Shown here: positions 45,122 through 54,450 of the stretch, one piece after another | Position numbering within the stretch: the stretch's first letter is position 1 | How the letters are laid out: every line of letters begins with the position of its first letter | From: Massilia timonae CCUG 45783 | GTDB lineage: Bacteria; Pseudomonadota; Gammaproteobacteria; Burkholderiales; Burkholderiaceae_D | NCBI RefSeq assembly: GCF_000315425.1 | Contig: NZ_JH992922.1 | Coordinates: forward strand, 1,341,234-1,405,233 | DNA length: 64,000 nt | Direction: 5' to 3' | Notes under the pieces: generated by a model | Database searches by the model: none | Seen by the model: only the letters and a program-made list of their open reading frames with translations | Told to the model about the DNA's origin: nothing | Program-made: the position numbers and the translations under genes

Positions 45122-48100
45122 ATGAAAGACATGCCCAACGATCTGCGCAACCAGACGCTCGCGCTGGTCAACGCCAACCAGTCCGCCGACAGCGCCCAGG
45201 TCAATGCCCTGACCGCCGCCTGGATCGGATCGCTCGACGACGAAGACCTGGCCGGCACCGCGCCGCAAAGCCTGGCGCCGGTGCTGGTGGAAGGGTTCTC
45301 GCAACTGGCCCAGCGCAGCGGCCCCGGCGCCCAGATCGCCACCATGCGCTATTCGGACGGCCGCGGCGGCATCGCCACCGCACTCTTGATTCTGAACGAC
45401 GACCGCCCCTACCTGGTCGACTCCTTCGTGATGGCCCTGCGCCGCGAACGCCTGACCGCCGCCGGCGTGATGAACGCCGTGCTGCCGGTGCGCCGCGACG
45501 GGCAGGGCGTGGTGGTCGCGGTCGGCGAAGCCGGCAGCCCGCTGGAATCGATCGTCCTGTGCCTGCTGAATGATGAACTGCAGTTCGAAGAACTGGACAA
45601 GCTGACCGCGCGCCTGCGCATGGTCGCCAACGACGCCGCCACCGTGCAGCGCGACGCCGTCGCCATGGGCGACCGCATGACCGCCGTGGCCGCCGCCGCC
45701 GCTGCCGCCGGCACCCCGGAAGGCCAGGAAGTCGCGGCCTTCCTCGAGTGGGCCAAGAACGAAGGCTACGAGCCGTTCGGCTACGCCTACTACGTCGTCA
45801 AGCCGGGCGCGCGCGAACTCGAACGCGACATCCCGAGCCGTATCGGCGTGCTGAAGGATACCGCGCACCCGGTCTACGGCACCTGCCTGGCCAGCATTCC
45901 GGGCGACTTCGAAACCCTGTCGCTGCGCGCCGAGAACCTGTCGATCGTCAAGGCCGACGTGGCCGGCACCCTGCACCGCGACGCGCCGCTGGACTTCATC
46001 GGCGTGCGCGACCTGGATGCGCAAGGCAAGATCCTGGGCGAGCACTGCTTCATCGGCCTGTTCACCCGCGCCGCCACCTCGACTCCGCTGGCGCGCCTGC
46101 CGTTCGCGCGCGGCCGCGTGGCGCGCGTGCTGTCGATCGCCGGCGTGCGCCAGGAGGGCTTCCGCGCCGAGAAATTCATCGAGATCCTCGAATCGCTGCC
46201 GCGCACCGAAGCGCTGGAAGCCGAGCCGGAATGGCTGGCCGAAGTCTGCAGCGCCGTGGTCTCGCTGTACAAGCAGCCGCGCGCGAAGGTGTTCGCGCGC
46301 CGCGACGTCTACCAGCGCCACCTGAACGTGCTGGTCTACCTGCCGCGCGAGCGCTTTTCCGCCGCGGTGGCCGCCAGCCTGGCCGGCGCCCTGAAGGAAA
46401 GCTCGGGCGCGCGCGACGTCGACGTCCAGACCCTGGTGGCCGACGGTCCGCTGGCGCGCGTCTACCTGATCGCGCACGCCGCGCGCTATCCGCTCGACCT
46501 GGAAAGCGATATCCAGCGTCCGCTGCTGGGCGTGCTCGATGGCTGGCACGACCGCTTCGCCGAGTTGATCAACTCGGTCGACGAAAGCCGCCAGCGCAGC
46601 CTGATGCGCAAGATCGTGCCGACCCTGCCGGTCAACTTCGTCACCGCGACCGCGCCCGAAACCGCGTTCCGCGACGTGCATGCGCTGCTCACCAAATGCC
46701 GTCCGGACCGCGTGACCGCGCGCATCGAGAACGATGACGCCGCCGGCGCCTCGATCCGCCTGTATTCGAGCGAGACCGTGCCGTCGCTGTCGCGCATCCT
46801 GCCGGCGCTGCAGAACGCCGGCATCGCGGTCGACCGCGAGCAGACCTACCGCCACACCGGCCTGGACGGCGTGCGCCGCTACGTGACCGCGCTGACGGTC
46901 GACGCCGAGAGCGCCGCCAAGCTGGCCAAGCCGGGCATCGCCCACGTGGCCGAAGAGCTGTTTTCCGCCCTGTTCAACGACGAGGCCGAAGACGGCCGCA
47001 TGAACGGCCTGACCATCGAAGGCGGCCTGGCGCTGCGCGAAGTGCAGCTGGTGCGCGCCTACATCAGCTACTGGCGCCAGCTGGGCTCGAAATTCTCGGT
47101 GCGCTACATGGCCGAGACCCTGCGCACCCAGCCGGCCCTGGTGAAGGAATTCGTCGCCGGCTTCATCCAGCGCTTCGACCCGGCCCTGAGCATTGAAGAG
47201 CGCAACGAAGGCAGCAGCAAGCTGACCACCCTCAAGACCGGCCTGCCGAGCGTGAACCATGCCGACACCGAAGAGATCATGGGGGCCCTGGTCGACCTGG
47301 CACTGGCCACCGTGCGCACCAACTACTTCCAGAACAGCGGCGAGAAGATCATCTTCAAGGTCGACACCAGCAACCTGGCGCTGGCGCCGGAGCCGCGTCC
47401 CTACCGCGAAATCTACGTGTTCTCGCGCCGCTTCGAAGGCGTGCACCTGCGCGGCGGCCCGGTCGCCCGCGGCGGCCTGCGCTGGTCTGACCGCATGGAA
47501 GACTACCGCACCGAGGTGCTGGGCCTGGTGAAGGCGCAGATGGTCAAGAACGCCGTCATCGTGCCGGCCGGCTCGAAGGGCGGCTTCGTGTGCAAGCAGA
47601 TGCCGGCCGGCGCTCCGCGCGAGGTGGTGGCGGCCGAGGGCGAGGCAGTCTATCGCCTGTTCATCGCCAGCCTGCTGGAAGTGACCGACAACCGCGTGCA
47701 GGGCGAGATCGTTCCGCCTGCTGCGACCGCGCGCCATGACGGCGACGATCCTTACCTGGTGGTGGCGGCCGACAAGGGCACCGCGACCTTCTCCGACATC
47801 GCCAACAGCATCGCGGTGGAGCGCGGCTTCTGGCTGGGCGACGCCTTCGCATCGGGCGGCTCGAACGGCTACGACCACAAGAAGATGGGCATCACCGCCA
47901 AGGGCGCGTTCGAAGCGGTCAAGCGCCACTTCTACGAACTGGGCCACGACCTGGCCAACAACCCGATCACCGTGACCGGCGTCGGCGACATGTCGGGCGA
48001 CGTGTTCGGCAACGGCGTGCTGCTGTCGCGCCAGCTGAAGCTGGTGGCGGCCTTCGACCATCGCCACATCTTCCTCGATCCGACCCCGGACGTGGCGGTG

Positions 48101-49813
48101 TCGTTCAAGGAGCGCGAGCGCATGTTCGCGCTGCCGCGCTCGTCGTGGGAAGACTACGACAAGAACCTGATCTCGGCTGGCGGCGGCGTGTACCCGCGCA
48201 ATGCCCGCTCGATCGAGCTGTCGCCGCAGATCCGCGAAGTGCTGGGCATCGAGGAGACCTCGCTGCCGCCTCAGGAACTGATGCACCGCATCGTCAAGGC
48301 GCCGGTCGACCTGTTCTACAACGGCGGCATCGGCACCTATATCAAGGCCTCGACCGAAACCCACGCGCAAGTCAAGGACCGCGCCAACGATCAGATCCGT
48401 GTCAACGGCAATGAACTGCGCTGCAAGGTGGTGGCCGAGGGCGGCAACCTGGGCGCGACCCAGGCCGGCCGCATCGAGTTCGCGCTCGCCGGTGGCCGCA
48501 TCTTCACCGATGCGATCGACAACTCGGCCGGCGTGGATTGCTCGGACCACGAAGTCAACGTCAAGATCTGGCTCGACACCGAAGTCAACGCCGGCAAGCT
48601 GCCGGAAAGCGACCGCAACCGCATCCTGAACGAGATGACGGGCGAGATCGAGCGCCTGGTCTTGCGCGACAATACGCTGCAGACCCATTTGCTGACCCGC
48701 GAAGTGCAGGCGCAGGCCAATAGCGCGGTGGTCGACGGCTACATGGCCCTGATCGGCAACCTGGAAGCCGAAGGCGCGGTCTCGCGCGAGCTGGAGCAGC
48801 TGCCAACGGACGTCGAACTGCAGCGCCGCAAGTCGCTGGGCCTGGGACTGACGGCGCCGGAGCTGGCGGTGGTGATCGCCAACGTCAAGAACCGCTTCAA
48901 GCGCACGCTGGCGGCGCTGCCGCTGACCGATGAAGTGTGGGCCGACTCGCTGCTGCGTCCCTACTTCCCGGCCCAGCTGGTGGCGACCCGCGATCCGCTG
49001 GACCATCCGCTGGCCAACACCATCCTGGCCACCGTGCTGGCCAACGAGGCGGTCAACCGCTGCGGCCCGTTGATGCTGCGCGACCTGGCGCTGGAACACC
49101 GCATCGACGAGACCGAAGTGGTCAAGGCCTGGGCGCGCGCCTGGGCGGCGCTGCACCTGGCGCCGGTATTCGAGGCGCTCGACCATGACGCCCTGGTGGT
49201 GCCGCGCGACGTCTCGGTCGCGGTCGACAACCGCAGCCGCGCCATGCTGCGCGCCGTGGTCGAAGGCGTGCTGTCGCTGCCGGCCAATTCGGAAGGCCTG
49301 AAGGAACTGTCGACCCTGTTCGCCGAGGCCGATGGGAGCCAGGCGCCGCAGATCCGTTCGGAGGCCGACGGCCACACCGGCCTGCCGGTGCCGTTCGCGG
49401 CGGCCTGGAAGGCGGTCGAGATCATCGAATCGCAGGCCTCGTTCCTGTTCGCCGCCGTGTCGGTGCAGCGCCCTGGCGGCATGACCCTGCTGCAGTTCCT
49501 GCAGATCGGCACCGTGCTGCGCCAGAAGGTCGGCATCGATACGCTGGAACTGGGCCTGAAGCTGCCGGCGCAGAGCAAGTCGCAGGAACAGCTGCGCAAC
49601 TATGCGCTGCAGTCGCTGCGCCGCGCCCAGCAGCGCCTGCTGCTGCAGGTGATCGAGCGTGCGGGCCAGGATGGCAATATGGAAGCGGCGGTCGAGGAAG
49701 TGATGGCCGCGCGCGGCCTGACCGGCTTCGCCCAGCCGGCCGACCTGGAGCAGGCGATGCTGGACGTGTGGGCCTTGTCCGAAGGCCTGAGTCCGGAACG
49801 TCTGGCGGCCTGA
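45122..49813 (+). CDS. gdhB: NAD-dependent glutamate dehydrogenase, large (180-kDa) type
   Basis: This 1563-aa enzyme is of the L-GDH180 class, far longer than ordinary ~450-aa GDHs. An N-terminal ACT-like regulatory region (~50-650) precedes the catalytic part: GGPVARGGLRWSDRMEDYR, the catalytic-Lys region SKGGFVCK (~818) and the Rossmann segment GVGDMSGDVFGNG (~953). It deaminates glutamate to 2-oxoglutarate. The Pseudomonas homologue GdhB is arginine-inducible and ArgR-controlled. Here the gene lies inside the ast operon, between astB and astE. ATG 45122 follows TTTGGAGAAG; the upstream frame is antisense-like and ignored. Confidence 0.93.
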   Translation: MKDMPNDLRNQTLALVNANQSADSAQVNALTAAWIGSLDDEDLAGTAPQSLAPVLVEGFSQLAQRSGPGAQIATMRYSDGRGGIATALLILNDDRPYLVDSFVMALRRERLTAAGVMNAVLPVRRDGQGVVVAVGEAGSPLESIVLCLLNDELQFEELDKLTARLRMVANDAATVQRDAVAMGDRMTAVAAAAAAAGTPEGQEVAAFLEWAKNEGYEPFGYAYYVVKPGARELERDIPSRIGVLKDTAHPVYGTCLASIPGDFETLSLRAENLSIVKADVAGTLHRDAPLDFIGVRDLDAQGKILGEHCFIGLFTRAATSTPLARLPFARGRVARVLSIAGVRQEGFRAEKFIEILESLPRTEALEAEPEWLAEVCSAVVSLYKQPRAKVFARRDVYQRHLNVLVYLPRERFSAAVAASLAGALKESSGARDVDVQTLVADGPLARVYLIAHAARYPLDLESDIQRPLLGVLDGWHDRFAELINSVDESRQRSLMRKIVPTLPVNFVTATAPETAFRDVHALLTKCRPDRVTARIENDDAAGASIRLYSSETVPSLSRILPALQNAGIAVDREQTYRHTGLDGVRRYVTALTVDAESAAKLAKPGIAHVAEELFSALFNDEAEDGRMNGLTIEGGLALREVQLVRAYISYWRQLGSKFSVRYMAETLRTQPALVKEFVAGFIQRFDPALSIEERNEGSSKLTTLKTGLPSVNHADTEEIMGALVDLALATVRTNYFQNSGEKIIFKVDTSNLALAPEPRPYREIYVFSRRFEGVHLRGGPVARGGLRWSDRMEDYRTEVLGLVKAQMVKNAVIVPAGSKGGFVCKQMPAGAPREVVAAEGEAVYRLFIASLLEVTDNRVQGEIVPPAATARHDGDDPYLVVAADKGTATFSDIANSIAVERGFWLGDAFASGGSNGYDHKKMGITAKGAFEAVKRHFYELGHDLANNPITVTGVGDMSGDVFGNGVLLSRQLKLVAAFDHRHIFLDPTPDVAVSFKERERMFALPRSSWEDYDKNLISAGGGVYPRNARSIELSPQIREVLGIEETSLPPQELMHRIVKAPVDLFYNGGIGTYIKASTETHAQVKDRANDQIRVNGNELRCKVVAEGGNLGATQAGRIEFALAGGRIFTDAIDNSAGVDCSDHEVNVKIWLDTEVNAGKLPESDRNRILNEMTGEIERLVLRDNTLQTHLLTREVQAQANSAVVDGYMALIGNLEAEGAVSRELEQLPTDVELQRRKSLGLGLTAPELAVVIANVKNRFKRTLAALPLTDEVWADSLLRPYFPAQLVATRDPLDHPLANTILATVLANEAVNRCGPLMLRDLALEHRIDETEVVKAWARAWAALHLAPVFEALDHDALVVPRDVSVAVDNRSRAMLRAVVEGVLSLPANSEGLKELSTLFAEADGSQAPQIRSEADGHTGLPVPFAAAWKAVEIIESQASFLFAAVSVQRPGGMTLLQFLQIGTVLRQKVGIDTLELGLKLPAQSKSQEQLRNYALQSLRRAQQRLLLQVIERAGQDGNMEAAVEEVMAARGLTGFAQPADLEQAMLDVWALSEGLSPERLAA

Positions 49814-49816
49814 ATC

Positions 49817-50803
49817 GTGAGCGCATTGCCTGAAGCAGTGCGCGCGCTGGCCGAGGCGGATTTCGCCTCGGTCGCGCAGCGCTTCGAAAGCGCCGGCTTT
49901 GCGGTCGCGCAGCCGGCGTCCGGCGTGCTGACCGTCAAGGCGGCGACGCCGGATGCCGGCCGTCCCAGCGTGCTGGTGTCGGTGGGCGTGCATGGCGACG
50001 AGACCGGGCCGATCGAGATGGTCGCCTGGCTGGTCGAGGCGCTGTCGCGCACGCCGGAAGCGCTGGCGGTGGACCTGATGCTGTGCGTCGGGAACATCGA
50101 TGCCATCCGGTTGGCCAAGCGCTTCGTCGATGCGGACCTGAACCGCATGTTCCGTGCCGAGCGCGGTGCGCTGGCCGGGACCTTCGAGGCCGGCCGCGCC
50201 GACGTGCTGATCGACGTCACGCGCGCCTTCTTCGAAGGCAGCGGACCGCAACGCTGGCATCTCGACCTGCACACGGCGATCCGGCCTTCGCACTATCCGA
50301 TGTTCGCGATCGTGCCCGAGCTGATCGCAGACCGGGCCCGCGAAAGCCTGATCGCATGGATGGGCGAGGCCGGGATCCAGGCCATCATCATGAATCCGGC
50401 TTCCGCCGGCACCTACAGCTACTTCACGTCCGAGCACCTCGGCGCGGCCGGCACCACGGTCGAGCTGGGGCGGGTCGGCACGCTGGGACAGAACGACCTG
50501 TCGCAGTTCGCCGATGCGGCCAAGGCGCTGGAGCGCCTGCTGCGCGGGCAGCCTGCCGGTGAAGCGAAGGCGGCGCCGCACGTGTTCGCGACGGCGCGCT
50601 CGATCATGAAGCTGTCCGATGCGTTCAGCATGCGCGTGGGCCGCGAGACCTGGAACTTCACGCCGATGAAACGTGGGGAGGTGATCGCGCTGGATGGCGA
50701 CACGGTCTATACGGTCGAGCATGACGAGGAACTGGTCGTGTTCCCCAACCCCGACGTGCGAGTAGGACTGCGCGCCGGGATCATGGTGGTGCGCATTCAC
50801 TGA
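49817..50803 (+). CDS. astE: Succinylglutamate desuccinylase
   Basis: This 328-aa zinc enzyme (M14-like AstE/AspA family) completes the AST pathway, releasing glutamate and succinate. The metal motif VGVHGDETGPIEM (His and Glu), DADLNRMFR, and HLDLHTAIRPSHYP are present, and the catalytic Glu lies in TTVELGRVGTLG. The start is GTG, 3 bp after the gdhB stop. It is the last gene of the operon; 101 bp separate it from the next gene, which has its own promoter-like -10. Confidence 0.92.
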   Translation: MSALPEAVRALAEADFASVAQRFESAGFAVAQPASGVLTVKAATPDAGRPSVLVSVGVHGDETGPIEMVAWLVEALSRTPEALAVDLMLCVGNIDAIRLAKRFVDADLNRMFRAERGALAGTFEAGRADVLIDVTRAFFEGSGPQRWHLDLHTAIRPSHYPMFAIVPELIADRARESLIAWMGEAGIQAIIMNPASAGTYSYFTSEHLGAAGTTVELGRVGTLGQNDLSQFADAAKALERLLRGQPAGEAKAAPHVFATARSIMKLSDAFSMRVGRETWNFTPMKRGEVIALDGDTVYTVEHDEELVVFPNPDVRVGLRAGIMVVRIH

Positions 50804-50904
50804 AGCGCAGTGCACAGAAGAGCGGGCCGCGGCTCGCTCTCTTGCCTTCTGCACGAATCCTTCCGGCGGGCTAGACTGGACCTCCTTGAAAAGCAGGAGG
50901 CACC

Positions 50905-52017
50905 ATGAGCAAGCTGTTCTCTCCCTATTCCCTGGGCACTCTCGAGCTGTCCAACCGCATCGCCATCGCCCCGATGTGCCAGTACTCGGCCGTCGACGGC
51001 CTGCCCACCGACTGGCACATGATCCACCTCGGCAACCTGGCCCTGTCCGGCGCCGCGCTCCTGATCATCGAAGCCACCGCCGTCACCCCAGAAGGCCGCA
51101 TCTCTCCGGACGACCTGGGCCTGTGGTCCGATGATCACGCCACCGCGTTGGCGCCGGTGATCGCCGCGATCCGCCGCCATTCCCCGATCAAGGTCGCGGT
51201 CCAGCTGGCCCACGCCGGGCGCAAGGCGTCGAGCGAAGTGCCATGGGAAGGCGGCGCCAACATCCCGCCCGACCAGCCGCGCGGCTGGCAGACGGAGGCC
51301 CCGTCCGCGGCGCCGCATGCCGACGGCGAGACCGTGCCGCTGGCGCTGGACGCCGACGGCCTGGTGCGGGTGAAGGACGCCTTCGTGGCCGCCGCCCGCC
51401 GCGCCCAGGCGCTAGGCCTGGACGCGATCGAGCTGCATGGCGCCCACGGCTACCTGCTGCACCAGTTCCTGTCGCCGCTGGCCAACCACCGTGACGACGC
51501 GTATGGCGGCTCGCTGGAGAACCGCATGCGCTACCCGCTCGAGGTGCTGGCCGCCGTGCGCGGGGCGGTGCCGGGGATGACGGTGGGGATGCGCATCTCG
51601 GCCACCGACTGGGTCGAGGGCGGCTGGGACCTGGAGCAGAGCGTGCGCTTCGCCCACGCATTGAAGGCCCAGGGCTGCGACTTCATCCACGTCTCGACCG
51701 GCGGCGTCTCGCCCCTCCAGCAGATCCCGCTGGGGCCGGGCTACCAGATCGAATTCGCCGAACGCATCAAGCGCGAGACCGGCTTGCCGACCATCGGCGT
51801 GGGCCTGATCACCGAGGCGCGCCAGGCCGAGGACATGCTGCAGCGCGACCAGGCCGACGTCATCGGCCTGGCGCGCGCCATGCTGTACGACCCGCGCTGG
51901 CCGTGGCATGCGGCGGCCGAGCTGGGCGACCAGGTGTTCGCGCCGCCGCAGTACTGGCGTTCGCAGCCGCGCGAGCACAAGGAACTGTTCGGCGATACGC
52001 GGCTGCGCCAGCGCTGA
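50905..52017 (+). CDS. NADH:flavin oxidoreductase, Old Yellow Enzyme family (YqjM/NamA-like)
   Basis: This 370-aa FMN-dependent ene-reductase is a TIM barrel. Characteristic YqjM-type residues include APMCQYSAVDG (Cys26), QLAHAGRKAS, the HGAHGYLLHQFLSP catalytic His pair and GLARAMLYDPRWPW. It reduces activated C=C bonds such as enones, and is often induced by oxidative or electrophile stress. The ribosome site AGCAGGAGG precedes ATG 50905, and a TAGACT hexamer 34 bp upstream may be its -10. Confidence 0.9.
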   Translation: MSKLFSPYSLGTLELSNRIAIAPMCQYSAVDGLPTDWHMIHLGNLALSGAALLIIEATAVTPEGRISPDDLGLWSDDHATALAPVIAAIRRHSPIKVAVQLAHAGRKASSEVPWEGGANIPPDQPRGWQTEAPSAAPHADGETVPLALDADGLVRVKDAFVAAARRAQALGLDAIELHGAHGYLLHQFLSPLANHRDDAYGGSLENRMRYPLEVLAAVRGAVPGMTVGMRISATDWVEGGWDLEQSVRFAHALKAQGCDFIHVSTGGVSPLQQIPLGPGYQIEFAERIKRETGLPTIGVGLITEARQAEDMLQRDQADVIGLARAMLYDPRWPWHAAAELGDQVFAPPQYWRSQPREHKELFGDTRLRQR

Positions 52018-52140
52018 TCCGTTCGCGCCGTTTTTTTGCAGTCCAGCGCGGCTTTATCGCAGTTCGTCGCATGCAGATGGCGACGGGGCAGGGGGCTTGC
52101 TAGAGTGCCATCACTCGAACAACAACCTGATTGGACTGCC

Positions 52141-53001
52141 ATGCGTACCCTTATCGCCCTTGCCTCCCTTGCAGCGCTCACCGGCTGCGCCATCATCGTC
52201 GCTCCGGGCGACGGCGAGACCCGCGTGCATACCGCGTGGAGCAGCGATGCGAAGGAAGGCAACGGCGTCGCCGCGCGCGACCAGCGCGCGATTGGCGCAC
52301 TGCCGGCCATCAGCGTGAGCGGCTCGCTGCCGGTCGAGGTACGTGTCGGCCCGGCGCCGTCGCTGGTGGTCGAGGCGGATAGCAACCTGCTGCCGCTGAT
52401 CCGCACCGAGACCGAGGGCGACACCCTGCGCATCTATTCCGAAAAAAGCCTGCGCAGCAAGACTCCGTTGCGCATCGTGTACACCGTGCCGCGTCTTTCC
52501 GAGGTGCGCGCTTCCGGCGCGACCCGCGTCGAAGTGAGCGATCTGGCTGGAACGCCGCTCGACGTACGCAAGAGCGGTTCGTCCGAAGTGCGCCTGAGCG
52601 GCAAGGTCGGCAACCTGAATGCGCGCTCCAGCGGCTCGGGCCTGCTCGACGCGAGCCGGCTGCAGAGCGACGGCATCGACGCGACCCTGTCGGGATCGAG
52701 CCGCATGCGCCTGGGGCAGGTAAAGGGGGATCATGCGCGCCTGGATCTGAGCGGATCGAGCTCGCTTGACGCCAGCGGCGCGGTGCGCTCGCTGAGCGCC
52801 CGCGTGAGCGGCTCGGCCAGCGTCGACCTGGCCGACCTGAAAACCGAGGACGCCGACCTCGGCGCCAGCGGTTCGGGTGGCATCCGCGCCACGGTGAAAC
52901 AGTCGCTGTTCGCCCGCACCTCGGGCTCGGGCGGCATCCGCGTGTATGGCCACCCGGCCCAGCGCAGCATCACCGGCGACCGGGTGCACCTGCTGGATTG
53001 A
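52141..53001 (+). CDS. Lipoprotein with DUF2807 (head GIN) beta-helix domain
   Basis: This 286-aa protein starts MRTLIALASLAALTGC, a clear lipobox (Cys16), then ~240 residues of repeated short beta-strands with Gly/Ser turns (SGSSEVRLSGKVGN, SGSGLLDASRL, SGSSRMRLGQ, and so on), as in the auto-transporter adhesin-like head GIN family. It probably sits in the outer membrane facing the periplasm or the surface. ATG 52141 is preferred; upstream in-frame codons run through the promoter. Function is unknown. It converges on the hmp gene with no gap. Confidence 0.82.
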   Translation: MRTLIALASLAALTGCAIIVAPGDGETRVHTAWSSDAKEGNGVAARDQRAIGALPAISVSGSLPVEVRVGPAPSLVVEADSNLLPLIRTETEGDTLRIYSEKSLRSKTPLRIVYTVPRLSEVRASGATRVEVSDLAGTPLDVRKSGSSEVRLSGKVGNLNARSSGSGLLDASRLQSDGIDATLSGSSRMRLGQVKGDHARLDLSGSSSLDASGAVRSLSARVSGSASVDLADLKTEDADLGASGSGGIRATVKQSLFARTSGSGGIRVYGHPAQRSITGDRVHLLD

Positions 53002-54192
53002 TCAGATCAGGTTGTCCAGCAGGTCCGGGCCGAACACTTCGCGGTGCAGGCGTTCGGCCGGGGCGCCGTCTTCCAGCAGCGCATTCCACTGCGCCTGCAT
53101 GAACGGCAGCGGGCCGCACATATAGACATTGGTCTCGCTGCGCGGCCACGCCGGCAGGCGCGCCAGGTCCATGAAGCCGGGCAGGGTGCCGGGAGCGTCG
53201 CCCTCTTCATGGAAGGTCACCACTTCCAGGTTCGGCATGCGCGCCCGGGCCGCCGCGACGTCGGCCTGGTGCGGATGGTGTGCGGCGCAGCGCGCGGCGT
53301 GCGCGAAGATCACGCGGCGCTGCGGATTGACCAGGGCGATGCGGTTCAGCGCGCCGATCATCGGCGTGATGCCCACGCCGGCCGACAGCAGCACCACCGG
53401 CTCGTCTGACTCGGTATCCGGCAGGAAGTCGCCGAAGGGATGGCTCACCTGCAGGATGTCGCCCGCTTCCACGTTCCGGTGCAGCCAGTTCGACACGGCG
53501 CCGGCTGGAATGTCGGCCTTGCCTTCCTCGCGCTTGACCGAGATGCGCATCGAATCGACGCCATGCGCATCCGACAGGCTGTACTGGCGCAGCTGACGGA
53601 ACCCGTCGTCGAAGATCGCTTCCACGCTCACGTACTGGCCGGCCTTGAACGGCGGCAGCGGCTCACCATCCTGCGGCACGAAGCGGATCGACAGCACGTT
53701 CTCGCTTTCGCGTACCACTTCCGTCACGCGCATCGGACGCAGATGGCCAGGCTCGATGCCGGCGTCGGCATACATTCTGGCTTCGGCGTCGATGAAGACC
53801 TTGGCCAGCGAGCCATAGGCTTCTTCCCAGGCTTTCATCAACGGTTCGACGGCGGCGTCGCCCAGGGTCGACTTGATCGCGCCCAGCAGATGGAAGCCGA
53901 CGATCGGGTACTTGTCGGCGGTCAGGCCGACCGAGACGTGCTTGTGCACGATGCGGCTGACCACCGGGCCGAGGGCGGCCGCGTTGTCGATGTTGGCGGC
54001 ATAGGCGAACAGCGCCGAGGCGAGCGACTGCTGCTGCACGCCGCTGGCCTGGTTACCCATATTGAACAGCTGGCGCAGTTCCGGGTGGGCCTTGAACATA
54101 CTGGCGTAGAAGGTGGTCGTGATGGCAGGACCGTGCTGGCGCAGGACGGGAACCGAAGCGTCGATATAGGGGCGGGAAGCGGCGGAAATCAT
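53002..54192 (-). CDS. hmp: Flavohemoglobin (nitric oxide dioxygenase)
   Basis: This 396-aa three-domain protein has an N-terminal globin (~1-135; distal region FNMGNQASGVQQQSLASAL, proximal His in RIVHKHVSVGL), an FAD domain with RQYSLSDAHG and an NAD domain with LLSAGVGITPMIGAL. It oxidises NO to nitrate with NADH and O2. ATG 54192 follows AAGGAAC. An NsrR-like palindrome lies 16-32 bp upstream of the start, so it is likely repressed until NO is sensed. No nsrR gene is in the window. Confidence 0.93.
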   Translation of the reverse strand: MISAASRPYIDASVPVLRQHGPAITTTFYASMFKAHPELRQLFNMGNQASGVQQQSLASALFAYAANIDNAAALGPVVSRIVHKHVSVGLTADKYPIVGFHLLGAIKSTLGDAAVEPLMKAWEEAYGSLAKVFIDAEARMYADAGIEPGHLRPMRVTEVVRESENVLSIRFVPQDGEPLPPFKAGQYVSVEAIFDDGFRQLRQYSLSDAHGVDSMRISVKREEGKADIPAGAVSNWLHRNVEAGDILQVSHPFGDFLPDTESDEPVVLLSAGVGITPMIGALNRIALVNPQRRVIFAHAARCAAHHPHQADVAAARARMPNLEVVTFHEEGDAPGTLPGFMDLARLPAWPRSETNVYMCGPLPFMQAQWNALLEDGAPAERLHREVFGPDLLDNLI

Positions 54193-54207
54193 GGAAGTTC
54201 CTTAATA

Positions 54208-54224
54208 GATGCAATTTAAACGCA
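54208..54224 (-). promoter_or_regulatory. NsrR-like operator upstream of hmp
   Basis: ATGCAATTTAAACGCAT matches the 17-bp NsrR consensus ATGYATTTAAAATRCAT at 14 positions and keeps the outer ATGC/GCAT palindrome. It lies just upstream of the hmp ribosome site, so a bound repressor would block initiation. Confidence 0.6.
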
Positions 54225-54236
54225 TGTTTGAAGGCT

Positions 54237-54271
54237 GAAAAAAGCCCGCCTGTGGGTCTTCGCGTGCGGGC
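54237..54271 (-). terminator. Minus-strand terminator upstream of hmp
   Basis: On the minus strand GCCCGC / GCGGGC closes a 16-nt loop and is followed by TTTTTTC. It lies 45 bp before the hmp start codon and 20 bp downstream of a TAGAAT hexamer (54292-54297), suggesting either a short RNA or an attenuated hmp leader. Confidence 0.65.
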
Positions 54272-54324
54272 AACGGCAAGTCGACGGAAGAATTCTATCA
54301 AAGATGCTCTGCAAATGCAGCTTA

Positions 54325-54343
54325 TTTAAACTCCTTGTTTAAA
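54325..54343. promoter_or_regulatory. Perfect inverted repeat in the hmp-permease intergenic region
   Basis: TTTAAACTCCTTGTTTAAA has two 7-bp arms and a 5-bp centre. It lies 7 bp upstream of the -35 of the permease promoter, a typical operator position. The binding protein is unknown. Confidence 0.45.
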
Positions 54344-54349
54344 CTAATT

Positions 54350-54378
54350 ATTGCGAGGGAGGCGGACTCACCTATAAT
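54350..54378 (+). promoter_or_regulatory. Sigma70-type promoter of the APC permease gene
   Basis: TTGCGA (54351-54356) is separated by 16 bp from a perfect TATAAT (54373-54378). The permease GTG start is 72 bp downstream. Confidence 0.6.
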
Positions 54379-54450
54379 CGCAACTTCGTTTTTGAGACTG
54401 TTGAGCTGCGGCCGTCGCCGCGATCACTACCGCGCATCGAAGGACTCGCC

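Noticed and set aside
45053..50854. A 1933-codon open frame on the minus strand opposite the GDH gene
   Set aside because: It is the antisense shadow of the high-GC gdhB and astE genes; its translation is His/Arg/Gln-rich with no domain and no ribosome site.
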